Part shown: piece by piece, positions 26,873-35,000 of the stretch
Position numbering within the stretch: the first letter of the stretch is position 1
How the letters are laid out: each line of letters begins with the position of its first letter
Assembly (NCBI RefSeq): GCF_003286415.2
Contig: NZ_CP043450.1
Location: 1,488,001 to 1,552,000, forward strand
Direction: 5' to 3'
Source of the DNA: Mucilaginibacter rubeus
GTDB lineage: Bacteria > Bacteroidota > Bacteroidia > Sphingobacteriales > Sphingobacteriaceae
Length of the DNA stretch: 64,000 nucleotides
Translations under genes and position numbers: made by a program
The notes under the pieces: generated by a model
Told to the model about the DNA's origin: nothing
Databases searched by the model: none
Seen by the model: only the letters and a program-made list of their open reading frames with translations

Positions 26873-27038
26873 CAGTTTTTTGGCTATGCATAAAGCAGGC
26901 CAATAACTACTTAATAGTCATAATTTGGCGTTTTTTGCAGGTAGCACCGGTAAAATACTGATTATCATTCATAAATTCAAAAGAGGCCTCCCTATGAAAT
27001 CCCAAGGTGTTAAAAACGCCTGACAAAAAACCTTGCGA

Positions 27039-27109
27039 TATTTCGTCCTTTCTGTCCGGTGTCACGAAATATGGCGAGTGGTATTTTTGTTATTTACCGC
27101 TCTATTTCG
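27039..27109. promoter_or_regulatory. Cluster of TATTTCG motifs including an inverted pair
   Basis: ATATTTCGT (27038-27046) and its inverted copy ACGAAATAT (27064-27072) form a 9-bp inverted repeat with a 17-bp spacer. A third copy, CTATTTCGC, lies at 27102-27110. They are in the spacer between the leftward kinase and the rightward hydrolase genes and share their core with 25285-25314. Confidence 0.4.
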
Positions 27110-27197
27110 CAACCCTTTTTTCGTCACGCCACGAGATAAAGTAATTTGTAAAATCTTGAACTTTATTTAAATATCTGTTAATCAGTGTTTTGAATAA

Positions 27198-27229
27198 TTG
27201 GTGTGCCAATTGCCATGATTGTGCCAAAA
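27198..27229. promoter_or_regulatory. Candidate overlapping divergent sigma-54 (-24/-12) promoters
   Basis: Plus strand: TTGGTGTGCCAATTGC (27198-27213) has GG and GC exactly 10 nt apart, as in the TGGCAC-N5-TTGC consensus. It would start transcription about 40 nt before the hydrolase ATG at 27263. Minus strand: TTGGCACAATCATGGCA (27227-27211) has a perfect TTGGCAC -24 box and GC at -12, facing the kinase gene. The neighbouring locus encodes a sigma-54 activator. The first element is also a small palindrome (ATTGG/CCAAT), so chance or another regulator is possible. Confidence 0.4.
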
Positions 27230-27262
27230 TGATGAAACATAGCACAAGAATTTAGAGCGATC

Positions 27263-28051
27263 ATGGAAAAGAAAGTTTCAAAAACAATAGTTTTTATAAC
27301 CGGCGCTTTTGTAAGCAACAGTAGTTGGGATAACTGGAAAATATATTTTGAGGGGCAGGGATATACTACCCTGGCACCGGCCTGGCCGCATAAAAACGCA
27401 TCGGCCTGTGATTTACGCCAAAGGCAGCCCGACGCTGCTATTGCATCACAGCGCCTGGCCGGTTTAACCGAATATTTTGCCGATATCATAAAGGCATTAC
27501 CTCACAAACCCATCCTTATAGGGCATTCAATGGGCGGCCTGATAACACAATTATTGTTGCAGCGGGGTTTAGGAGTAGCTGGTGTCGCCATTCATTCCCT
27601 GCAGCCTAAAGGGGTATTTACTTTCAAATATTCGTTTTATAAAGCAGGCTGGGGAGCACTGGGCTTTTTTACCTCATCAAAAAAATCATATCTCATGTCG
27701 TTCAGGGAATGGCAGTACGCTTTTACCAATGGCATGAACTACGAGGATCAAAAGCAGGCCTACTATGACCTGGCAACGCCTGAATCAAAGTTACTGGTAC
27801 GTGATGCACTGACTTACGATGCCCGGGTAGATTTTAACAGGCCGCATGCGCCATTGCTTTTTTTAGCAGGCAGTAACGACAATTTTATCCCGGCCTCGCT
27901 CAATTACGCCAACTATAAAAAATACAGTGATAAAAGTTCAATTACCGATTACCGGGAATCTGAAAGCCGCAATCATTACGTGCTTGGGCAGTCAACCTGG
28001 ACAGAAGATGCGGAGTACATCGCCGGCTGGCTTGGCGCTTTGCCAGAGTAA
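27263..28051 (+). CDS. Alpha/beta-hydrolase (serine type)
   Basis: This 262-residue cytoplasmic protein has the alpha/beta-hydrolase fold. The N-terminal strand is IVFITGAFVSNSSW, with a nucleophile elbow GHSMGG (Ser near 91), a probable acidic residue in LAGSNDNFIP, and catalytic His in ESRNHYVLG. It resembles lysophospholipase or esterase-like members, but the substrate is unknown. It is transcribed away from the kinase pair. A second, exported hydrolase gene follows after 51 bp, suggesting a two-gene operon possibly controlled by sigma-54. Confidence 0.88.
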   Translation: MEKKVSKTIVFITGAFVSNSSWDNWKIYFEGQGYTTLAPAWPHKNASACDLRQRQPDAAIASQRLAGLTEYFADIIKALPHKPILIGHSMGGLITQLLLQRGLGVAGVAIHSLQPKGVFTFKYSFYKAGWGALGFFTSSKKSYLMSFREWQYAFTNGMNYEDQKQAYYDLATPESKLLVRDALTYDARVDFNRPHAPLLFLAGSNDNFIPASLNYANYKKYSDKSSITDYRESESRNHYVLGQSTWTEDAEYIAGWLGALPE

Positions 28052-28102
28052 TTAACCAAACGACAAATCAATTTTAGCATAAACAATAACAATACAAACA
28101 AA

Positions 28103-29035
28103 ATGAAAACAATAAATTCAATCTTGAAAACAGTGCTGGTACTGTCATTTACCATCGTAGCATTTATAGCCAATGCACAGGTTAAACCGGCAAATCCTCC
28201 GGCTGGGTTTAAGCATCAGTATGCGACAGTGAACGGTGTGAAAATCCATTATGTTATAGGCGGCCAGGGCGAGCCTTTGTTACTGGTGCATGGTTTCGGT
28301 CAAAACTGGTACATGTGGAACCGCTTATTGCCCGAACTGTCTAAACATTTTACCATAGTTGCCCCGGATTTGAGAGGTGTAGGCGAATCGGCCAAACCGG
28401 TAGGCGGCTATGATAAAAAAACAATGTCGACAGATCTGCATGAGCTGATGAAATCCCTGGGCTTTAAAAATATTAATTTGGTTGGTCACGATATAGGCCT
28501 GATGGTAGCTTATGCTTATGCAGCCCAATATCCTGAGGATGTTAAAAAAATTGCTTTGCTTGATGCCCTGCTTCCTGGTGTTGAACCGGTATGGAGCCAG
28601 GTACGTTCACAAGCATGGTGGTTTGGTTTTTTTGGCATGCCACATTCAGGAGAAATTGTGGATGGCAAGGCCGGTTTATTCCTCACTAATTTCTGGCCGA
28701 TAGTAGGCTATGTTAAAGAACCATTCACCAAAGCCGAAACTGACGAATTTATAAGGGCTTACTCTGTACCAGGAGCCACTACAGGCGCGTTTAACTGGTT
28801 TGCCGCCTTTAACCAGGACGCAGTAGATAATGTTGAGCTGATGAAGAAAAAGCTGCCAATGCCATTGCTGGCTATGGGCTCGGATCATTTAGCCGGAGCG
28901 TTTTTAGCAGATCACTCTAAGCTTGTAGCCGAAAATGTAAAAGAGGTGATCATTCATGACTCTGGCCATTGGATAGTACAGGAGCAAACTGCTCAGGTAC
29001 AAAAAGGCCTGCTTGATTTCTTTCTTGATAAATAA
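28103..29035 (+). CDS. Exported alpha/beta-hydrolase of epoxide hydrolase / haloacetate dehalogenase type
   Basis: This 310-residue protein has a Sec signal peptide (residues 1-25, ending FIANAQ). The nucleophile elbow is GHDIG, so the nucleophile is Asp rather than Ser. The oxyanion segment LLVHGFGQNWYMW and the catalytic His in HDSGHWIVQEQ complete the pattern of epoxide hydrolases and fluoroacetate dehalogenases. Export points to detoxification or use of an external substrate. A strong terminator lies about 45 bp downstream. Confidence 0.88.
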   Translation: MKTINSILKTVLVLSFTIVAFIANAQVKPANPPAGFKHQYATVNGVKIHYVIGGQGEPLLLVHGFGQNWYMWNRLLPELSKHFTIVAPDLRGVGESAKPVGGYDKKTMSTDLHELMKSLGFKNINLVGHDIGLMVAYAYAAQYPEDVKKIALLDALLPGVEPVWSQVRSQAWWFGFFGMPHSGEIVDGKAGLFLTNFWPIVGYVKEPFTKAETDEFIRAYSVPGATTGAFNWFAAFNQDAVDNVELMKKKLPMPLLAMGSDHLAGAFLADHSKLVAENVKEVIIHDSGHWIVQEQTAQVQKGLLDFFLDK

Positions 29036-29079
29036 ACGCATCTCTAAAAGAAGTAACATTCTTTAACTAAAGCTATCTA

Positions 29080-29116
29080 AAAGCCGGAGCATTGGGTAAC
29101 CCAACGCTCCGGCTTT
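29080..29116 (+). terminator. Terminator after the hydrolase pair
   Basis: AAAGCCGGAGCATTGGG pairs with CCCAACGCTCCGGCTTT (17 positions with one mismatch) around a TAA loop, followed by GTTATTT. Confidence 0.85.
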
Positions 29117-29184
29117 GTTATTTGGAAATCTGTTGAAGTTGAATTGTATGTGTTGCCGAAATTGCTTAATGGCTTATGTTTCCG

Positions 29185-29209
29185 ACGATTATTAGTGGCC
29201 AATAATCGT
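29185..29209. promoter_or_regulatory. Inverted repeat in the spacer before the DUF3606/ligD genes
   Basis: ACGATTATT (29185-29193) and AATAATCGT (29201-29209) are exact complements around a 7-nt centre (AGTGGCC). The size fits a dimeric regulator site. The rest of 29117-29346 is AT-rich with no other visible feature. Confidence 0.35.
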
Positions 29210-29346
29210 TAATACTCGAAATATAGTAAAAGTTTAATTTTTGTTTGTTTGTAACCGGCTGATATTTATGTAGTTAATTCAATGGCATGCAATCTGTATA
29301 AAGCTTTACAACAAATTAAACAGAAAACATCTAAAAAAACTAACCT

Positions 29347-29457
29347 ATGGAAATGTGTATATTCTGGATTACCCGCTTTGTATTGCTTGCCTGCCTCGCT
29401 GTACTTGTTTATATGATGATGCCAAACTATGCCGAACAGAATGACGGATGGGAGTAA
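29347..29457 (+). CDS. Possible single-pass membrane micropeptide
   Basis: A 36-codon ORF begins ATG at 29347 (MEMCIFWITRFVLLAC...) and has a hydrophobic stretch at residues 4-25. The tail is short and acidic (EQNDGWE). It lies in an otherwise empty spacer upstream of the DUF3606 gene. The clean hydrophobic-helix-plus-acidic-tail design and stop before the next gene favour a real product, but an ORF of this length can arise by chance. Confidence 0.35.
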   Translation: MEMCIFWITRFVLLACLAVLVYMMMPNYAEQNDGWE

Positions 29458-29556
29458 TTATTAAAGTCTGTAAATTTTATTACAATAATTTATTAAATAA
29501 TACTCAAACCTTTAGGTGGCTGTGCTGTTATTAAAGCATTAGTCATTAAACCAGTT

Positions 29557-29733
29557 ATGGACAACAGGAACAAAACCGGCGCACCGGATAACAGCCTTAT
29601 TAATACCAGCGAAAATTATGAGGTTGAATATTGGGCAAACAAATTTGGTGTTCGCCCCGAAAGGTTAAAAACAGCGGTGCGGGCTGTCGGTAATTCTGCG
29701 GCAGCGGTAGCCAAGTATTTGAGCAACAAATAA
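29557..29733 (+). CDS. DUF3606 domain protein
   Basis: This 58-residue protein spans the whole DUF3606 domain: an N-terminal GAPDNSLINTSENYEVEYW, then KFGVRPERLKTAVRAVGNSA, then AVAKYL. Such proteins are small, probably helical and of unknown function. The stop is 12 bp before the ligD ATG, so the two genes are almost surely co-transcribed. That places this DUF next to non-homologous end-joining, although a functional connection is not shown. Confidence 0.85.
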   Translation: MDNRNKTGAPDNSLINTSENYEVEYWANKFGVRPERLKTAVRAVGNSAAAVAKYLSNK

Positions 29734-29745
29734 AGTACTACCCTT

Positions 29746-32472
29746 ATGAGCCTGGAAAAGTATGTAGAAAAACGCGATTTCAGCAAAACCAAAGAGCCTA
29801 AAGCTGGCAGAAGCAAGGATAAGGATCACCTGATGTTCGTGATCCAGAAACATGATGCTTCACGCTTACATTACGATTTCAGGCTTGAAATGGATGGTGT
29901 GCTTAAAAGCTGGGCCATCCCGAAAGGCCCGTCAACCGATCCTAAAGTCAAGCGTTTGGCCATGATGGTTGAGGATCATCCTTTTGATTACCGAAACTTT
30001 GAAGGTATTATTCCGCAGGGCGAATATGGCGGCGGTACCGTGATTGTTTGGGATGAAGGTACTTATGAACCTATTGATAAGATCAAGGGCAAAAAGGCGC
30101 AGGAAAAATATCTGCTTAAGCAACTCGAAGCAGGCTCGGTAAAAATTAAACTTCATGGCGAAAAGCTGGAGGGAGAGTTTGCTTTAGTAAAAACCCACGG
30201 TATGGGCGAAAACGGCTGGTTGCTTATCAAGCATAATGATGAATTTGCTTCGGCAAAAGATATTACAAAAAAAGATAAATCTATCCTCTCCGGCAAAACC
30301 ATTACAAGCATGGAGAAAACCAGCGAAAAGGTTTGGCAGCATGGCCACGAAGAAGATTTAGAGAAACCTCAAAAACCGGTTAAAAAAAAAGCCCCGAACG
30401 AACCGGTTGAGAAACTGGAAAGTAAGGTTGATACTAACGATACCGAAACCTTTGATGTTGAGGCATTATTGAAAAAAGCCCCAAAATCAAAAGCGCCAAC
30501 CAATATCAAACCCATGAAGGCCACTTTAGTTGATGAGCCTTTTGATGACACCGACTGGCTTTACGAAGTTAAATGGGATGGCTACAGGGCCATCGCCGTT
30601 ATCGATAAAAAAGGAGCAGAGCTTATTTCCCGCAATAACCTTCCTTTTGATAAATATTATCCCATCAATAAGCTGCTAAAAGAATGGCAGATCAATGCGG
30701 TGATTGATGGCGAGATCCTGGTGTTGAACGATAAAGGCATTTCTGATTTTGGCGCATTGCAAAACTGGCGGAGCGAAGCCGATGGTAATCTGGTTTATTA
30801 TGTATTCGATATCCTTTGGTATGAAGGTAAAAACCTCATGGGCTTGCCACTGAAACAGCGCCAGGCTATTTTAAGTGCGATTTTGCCAACCAATAATGAC
30901 CAGATCAGGCAGAGCAAGTCATTTGATACCGGCGGCATAGAGTTTTTTAACGCCGCCGAGCGTATCGGCTTAGAGGGGATAATCGCAAAAAAAGCAAGCA
31001 GTGTTTATACGTCTGATCTTCGCTCAAAAGAGTGGCTTAAAATAAAAGTGCACCGCAGGCAGGAAGTGATTGTTGCCGGGTTTACTAAAAACGCCGGCAC
31101 TTCAAAATCATTCAGCGCGTTGATATTGGCTTTGTATGATGATAAGGGCAAACTACAATATGTAGGTAAAGTAGGCACCGGTTTTTCGGATAAACTGCAG
31201 AAGGAAATGATGGCGGAATTCAAGCCGCTGATTACAGCTAAAAGCCCATTTGAGGTAGAGCCAGATGTAGATAAGCCATCCCGCTTCAGGCCGCAGCGGA
31301 TGGGGGCAAAGCCAACCTGGCTTAAACCCGAGCTTGTTTGTGAAGTTGCCTTTGCCGAGGTAACAAGCGACGGGGTATTCAGGCAGGCATCTTTTAAAGG
31401 GATGCGCACCGATAAAAAGGCGAAAGATGTGGTGCTGGAAACGCCTAAACATACCGCTGAAACCGTAGAGGAAACCGCGAGCGAGGATAAAGATGAACAC
31501 GCTAAAGCTATTAAACCCGTGGAAAATACAGATCGTAAAACACTGCTGAACCCTAAGGATGAAACGCAGGTGCGCAAAATTTGCGGGCATGAGCTCAAGT
31601 TTACTCACCTGAGTAAAGTTTACTGGCCCGAAGATGGTGTAACCAAGCGGGATATGTTCAATTACTATTACCAGGTTGCGGATTATATATTGCCATATTT
31701 GAAAGATAGGCCGATGTCGCTCAACAGGTTCCCGGATGGGATTCATGGGCCAAGCTTTTATCAAAAGGATATAAAAGGTAAAGCTCCGGATTGGATGACC
31801 AAAACATTCCCATATACCAATGGGGAAGGGGAACACAAAGAATACCTGGTAGGTTCTGATGAATCCTATTTGCTGTGGATGGCCTCATTGGGATGTATTG
31901 AGATGAATCCCTGGTTTAGCCGGGTAAAATCGCCGGATAACCCTGACTATTGTGTGATAGACCTTGATCCGGATAAAAATACATTCGACCAGGTTATTGA
32001 GGCTGCTCTGGAAGTTAAAAAAGTATTGGATGCTATCGACGTGCCATCGTGCTGTAAAACATCGGGCTCAACGGGGATGCATATTTATATTCCGTTAGGG
32101 GCCAAGTATGATTATGATCAGTCACAAATGTTTGCCCGACTGGTTGTTGGTATTGTGCACAAACGAATTCCTGATTACACCAGCCTGGAACGCATGGTAG
32201 CCAAGCGAAATGGTAAAATGTACCTCGATTTTCTGCAAAACCGCCCAGGAGCTACCATTGCCGGTCCGTATTCATTAAGGCCTAAACCGGGTGCAACGGT
32301 TTCCATGCCCTTGCATTGGGATGAAGTAAAACCAGGCCTCACCATGAAGGATTTTACCATTTTTAATTCCGTCGACCGCCTGAAGGAAACCGGTGACCTG
32401 TTTAAAGGTGTGCTGGCGAAAGGCATCGACCTGGAGAAAACAATTAAGAAAGCGAAGAGCGTGTTTGAATAG
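29746..32472 (+). CDS. ligD: ATP-dependent DNA ligase D (NHEJ ligase, PE-LIG-POL)
   Basis: This 908-residue multidomain enzyme joins DNA double-strand breaks with Ku. Residues about 1-160 form the 3'-phosphoesterase domain (HDASRLHYDFRLEMDG, then PIPKGPS-like AIPKGPSTDP, FEGIIPQGEYGGGTV). Residues about 258-550 form the ATP-dependent ligase with nucleotidyl Lys K276 in YEVKWDGYRA. Residues about 610-900 form the primase/polymerase (LSKVYWPEDGVTKRDM, CVIDLDPDKNTFDQV, KTSGSTGMHIYIPL). The domain order PE-LIG-POL matches Pseudomonas rather than Mycobacterium. A charged low-complexity linker lies at residues 190-250. Ku is not in this window. Confidence 0.96.
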   Translation: MSLEKYVEKRDFSKTKEPKAGRSKDKDHLMFVIQKHDASRLHYDFRLEMDGVLKSWAIPKGPSTDPKVKRLAMMVEDHPFDYRNFEGIIPQGEYGGGTVIVWDEGTYEPIDKIKGKKAQEKYLLKQLEAGSVKIKLHGEKLEGEFALVKTHGMGENGWLLIKHNDEFASAKDITKKDKSILSGKTITSMEKTSEKVWQHGHEEDLEKPQKPVKKKAPNEPVEKLESKVDTNDTETFDVEALLKKAPKSKAPTNIKPMKATLVDEPFDDTDWLYEVKWDGYRAIAVIDKKGAELISRNNLPFDKYYPINKLLKEWQINAVIDGEILVLNDKGISDFGALQNWRSEADGNLVYYVFDILWYEGKNLMGLPLKQRQAILSAILPTNNDQIRQSKSFDTGGIEFFNAAERIGLEGIIAKKASSVYTSDLRSKEWLKIKVHRRQEVIVAGFTKNAGTSKSFSALILALYDDKGKLQYVGKVGTGFSDKLQKEMMAEFKPLITAKSPFEVEPDVDKPSRFRPQRMGAKPTWLKPELVCEVAFAEVTSDGVFRQASFKGMRTDKKAKDVVLETPKHTAETVEETASEDKDEHAKAIKPVENTDRKTLLNPKDETQVRKICGHELKFTHLSKVYWPEDGVTKRDMFNYYYQVADYILPYLKDRPMSLNRFPDGIHGPSFYQKDIKGKAPDWMTKTFPYTNGEGEHKEYLVGSDESYLLWMASLGCIEMNPWFSRVKSPDNPDYCVIDLDPDKNTFDQVIEAALEVKKVLDAIDVPSCCKTSGSTGMHIYIPLGAKYDYDQSQMFARLVVGIVHKRIPDYTSLERMVAKRNGKMYLDFLQNRPGATIAGPYSLRPKPGATVSMPLHWDEVKPGLTMKDFTIFNSVDRLKETGDLFKGVLAKGIDLEKTIKKAKSVFE

Positions 32473-32494
32473 GCGTGCGGTAACGAATAAAAAC

Positions 32495-32546
32495 CATGTC
32501 ATACGAGGAACGATCAGGCGGGCCTGAAAAAAACGAGATGACGTAT
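32495..32546. repeat. REP-like palindrome fragment
   Basis: ATGTCATACGAGGAACGA matches the arm of copies A and C with one base missing, and CGAGATGACGT near 32535 resembles the opposite end. It lies just after ligD and looks like a collapsed copy of the element, about 170 bp from copy C. Confidence 0.5.
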
Positions 32547-32715
32547 AGCGCATATTTTAGCGATGGTGTGCGGGGGCCGCGTTAGTGATAGGAGCGGATA
32601 CCGGCCTTGTGGCTAATGCCTGTGTAGTATGAGCGGATAGCACGGGCCGCAGGCAACGCCCATATCGTCAAAATTGAATCAAAAAAATATCATTAATAAT
32701 CAATAACTTACAATA

Positions 32716-32795
32716 ATGTCATTATAAGGAACGAAGCAATCGCAAGCATGATCTCCCTGTAAAGCAAGCGATTGCTTCGTTCCTCGCAATGACAT
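32716..32795. repeat. REP-like dispersed palindrome, copy C (best preserved)
   Basis: This 80-bp element has 28-bp arms. It starts ATGTCATTATAAGGAACGAA and ends TTCGTTCCTCGCAATGACAT. The inner part GAACGAAGCAATCGC is perfectly complementary, and only three arm positions differ. It lies between convergent ligD and a leftward hypothetical gene. Together with 32495-32546 it fills the 357-bp spacer. The remainder of the spacer has no visible gene. Confidence 0.8.
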
Positions 32796-32829
32796 ATTTT
32801 ACTATCCTATATTTAATAACAACCTGCAA

Positions 32830-33336
32830 CTACGCTACAGCCGCCGATAAAATCACACCGTTATGGGCATTTTCAACACCATTGGCATAGCCGTTATTAT
32901 CGATGAACATCTTTTCATTTTCAATCAGGAAATGCGCGCCGGCAACAAAGAAATTGCCTTTGATAGTCACCACGTGGTCCGGGTGCTGGGCATGGATTTC
33001 ATTAAGCACATGGCTCGATAAACCAGGATATTCGTGTGGATCAAACTGGTAAACATCCAGTACAGGCTCTGCATGGCCCGGCTGAAATACTTTGATACGT
33101 CCGCTGGTTACATCAAGCTGCACATTGGCGTTGTTTTCGTTGTTGTTGGCACTTATCCTGATAACCTCGCCGTTTGGCGCGTTAATGTTGGCGTCAATGG
33201 AAAGCACTTTGCCTTTTTGGTTGTCATAAAATGACAATATCCTCAAAAACTCAATATTGCTAAGCCCATCACTGTAAGTGAGCGTGTTTCGTTCACTTAG
33301 AAAAATGGTAGTCCCAAAAATGAATGCATGTTTCAT
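32830..33336 (-). CDS. Hypothetical protein
   Basis: The ATG at 33336 gives 168 residues. A longer in-frame start at 33381 is less likely because MKHAFIFGT begins a well-formed strand pattern. The protein appears mostly beta (TIFLSERNTLTYSD, VVTIKGNFFVAGAHFL, KMFIDNNGY), is acidic, and has no signal peptide. I do not recognise a family. It is the last of four leftward genes (AraC regulator, HD protein, DUF1543). Confidence 0.6.
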   Translation of the reverse strand: MKHAFIFGTTIFLSERNTLTYSDGLSNIEFLRILSFYDNQKGKVLSIDANINAPNGEVIRISANNNENNANVQLDVTSGRIKVFQPGHAEPVLDVYQFDPHEYPGLSSHVLNEIHAQHPDHVVTIKGNFFVAGAHFLIENEKMFIDNNGYANGVENAHNGVILSAAVA

Positions 33337-33406
33337 AACGGAAATTTTTAATTGGTTAATTGATAATGATACAATTACCAAAAAGGCAAAATGTTTTAAA
33401 ATTCCA

Positions 33407-34057
33407 TTATTCTTTCCACGGCGAATGCAGGATACAATCGCAAAAATTCTTGCGGTGAAAATTGGGGATCATATAGGCGCAAACATCTGCCTTGATGTTA
33501 CCAAAAGTGGTTTCGGTTTTATGCTCAAACCCGCCGAAAAATGTAGGGATGATCTTCTTCTTAAAATCATTACGCGGAAACGCGGTTATGATCTCTTCCC
33601 GGTTGGCATCGCTCAGATTTTCATAGCCTTCGCCCATTACATCAAGGCCAACGCCTGAATACATCAGGGCTACTTCCGGCTCTTTGTGTTCTGCAACCCC
33701 GATAGTGGTATGCAGGGCAATGGTATCCCAAACCAGTTGTAATTGATCTTTAGGCAGTCCATAACTTTTCAGAAACTCCCGTGCAGCGTTGGCACCATCT
33801 ACCTCAAAGCGTTTATCGGGGCTGCTGTAGTGTGGCGTTAATCCCAGGTCATGAAATATGGAACTAACGTACAGCAATTCCGGGTCATATTTTAATTGCC
33901 TGCGCTCGCCGTTAAGTGACGAAAAGATAAACACCCTGAGCGAGTGATTGTAGATGAATTCGGTGCCGTGCTCCAATAAAAGTTCGGTGGCATGATTGGC
34001 GATGGTACTATCGGGAATGGTGATCCCGGCTATTGATTTTACTTTGTTTACTGACAT
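33407..34057 (-). CDS. HD-domain protein, cyanamide hydratase-like
   Basis: The ATG at 34057 gives 216 residues, and an upstream ATG at 34084 adds nine. The HD motif set is YNHSLRVFIF (first His), SSIFHDLGLTPHY (His-Asp), then DTIALHTTIG and Asp in YSGVGLDVMG. The spacing and the FHDLGL-x-x-H arrangement resemble the fungal cyanamide hydratase-type HD family, whose bacterial members are mostly uncharacterised. It may act in the same process as the adjacent AraC regulator (70-bp gap). Substrate unknown. Confidence 0.8.
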   Translation of the reverse strand: MSVNKVKSIAGITIPDSTIANHATELLLEHGTEFIYNHSLRVFIFSSLNGERRQLKYDPELLYVSSIFHDLGLTPHYSSPDKRFEVDGANAAREFLKSYGLPKDQLQLVWDTIALHTTIGVAEHKEPEVALMYSGVGLDVMGEGYENLSDANREEIITAFPRNDFKKKIIPTFFGGFEHKTETTFGNIKADVCAYMIPNFHRKNFCDCILHSPWKE

Positions 34058-34127
34058 AATTTTAACGGAATTAATATGCCTCAAAATTATGCCGGTACCA
34101 TCGGCTAAAGATGTTAAAACAGGCTAA

Positions 34128-34991
34128 TCACATGCCAATATGTACAAAGTGCGAACGGTATTGATGGGGGGATACCATGGTGTTCTTTTTAAAGAAATGA
34201 CTGAATTGCTCGGGCGTTGAAAAGTTAAGATGGTAAGCAATTTCCTTTACCGGCTTCGCCGAAAACTGTAACGAGCGTTTGGCTTCAGAAATGAGCTGCC
34301 CGTTAATGATGTCCTTTGCACCTTTACCTGCACAGCGATTGCATAGCTCGGTAAGTTTGCGTGTGGAGATTCCCATTTGTTTGGCAAATTCGGCAACCTC
34401 ATGCGTGTTCTGATATTGACGGCTCACCAGCTCCAGGAACTGGCGGTATAGTTGGTTGTCGTAACTATCATAGCCCTTGCTTAGCGATGCGTTGATATTG
34501 GCTATTTTAATCATGATGATCTTTAAATATGCCGCCATAGCATCAAGCTTATTGATGTAAGGTGCTTTTGTAAATTCAGTATGCAGAATTTCAAAAAGTG
34601 GACTTAGCTCCTGCAGATCATCGTTGTTTAATGGTATTTGCTGGTTATCAGAGGCATTATTAAATAATACTGCCTTGCAGTTATTAGCGCTTTGCGGTGC
34701 TCGCTCCCAAAAGCAGTCGCCAAAGCAGATGGCATGGCCTGTCAAAACAGTATCGGCAGAAAAGGTGAAAAGTTGCCCTTTGGCAACCAGAAGAAGTTGG
34801 TCACCTGCAATAGGATAGGAGGAATTGTCAATAATCGCCTCGCCCGACCCCGATGTAATTAAGAATATCCGATTGTAAGTTGCCCTGTGCATCCGTTGAT
34901 CATCAAAATGCTTTTTCTCCCAGCTTTCTACAGAGAATGAATCTTTGATATCCTGGTCGGCAATAATATTAGGATGTTCGGGCTTCTTCAT
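34128..34991 (-). CDS. AraC family transcriptional regulator
   Basis: This 287-residue protein has an N-terminal cupin-like sensor half (residues 30-110, FLITSGSGEAIIDNSSYPIAG) and a C-terminal double HTH of about 100 residues. The HTH blocks are AKQMGISTRKLTELCNRCAG and PVKEIAYHLNFSTPEQFSHF, followed by the family ending FKKNTMVSPHQYR. The ligand is unknown. It starts 9 bp after the DUF1543 gene in the same direction, so the two may form an operon that continues into the HD gene. Confidence 0.92.
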   Translation of the reverse strand: MKKPEHPNIIADQDIKDSFSVESWEKKHFDDQRMHRATYNRIFLITSGSGEAIIDNSSYPIAGDQLLLVAKGQLFTFSADTVLTGHAICFGDCFWERAPQSANNCKAVLFNNASDNQQIPLNNDDLQELSPLFEILHTEFTKAPYINKLDAMAAYLKIIMIKIANINASLSKGYDSYDNQLYRQFLELVSRQYQNTHEVAEFAKQMGISTRKLTELCNRCAGKGAKDIINGQLISEAKRSLQFSAKPVKEIAYHLNFSTPEQFSHFFKKNTMVSPHQYRSHFVHIGM

Positions 34992-35000
34992 AGTGGGCTG

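Noticed and set aside
31005..31836. Two long overlapping antisense ORFs (197 and 227 codons) inside ligD
   Set aside because: Both are shadows of the ligD coding strand. The LigD frame has intact catalytic motifs and the antisense products show no family features.
32473..32829. Insertion sequence remnant downstream of ligD
   Set aside because: Only REP-like palindromes are present, with no transposase fragment or target-site duplication.
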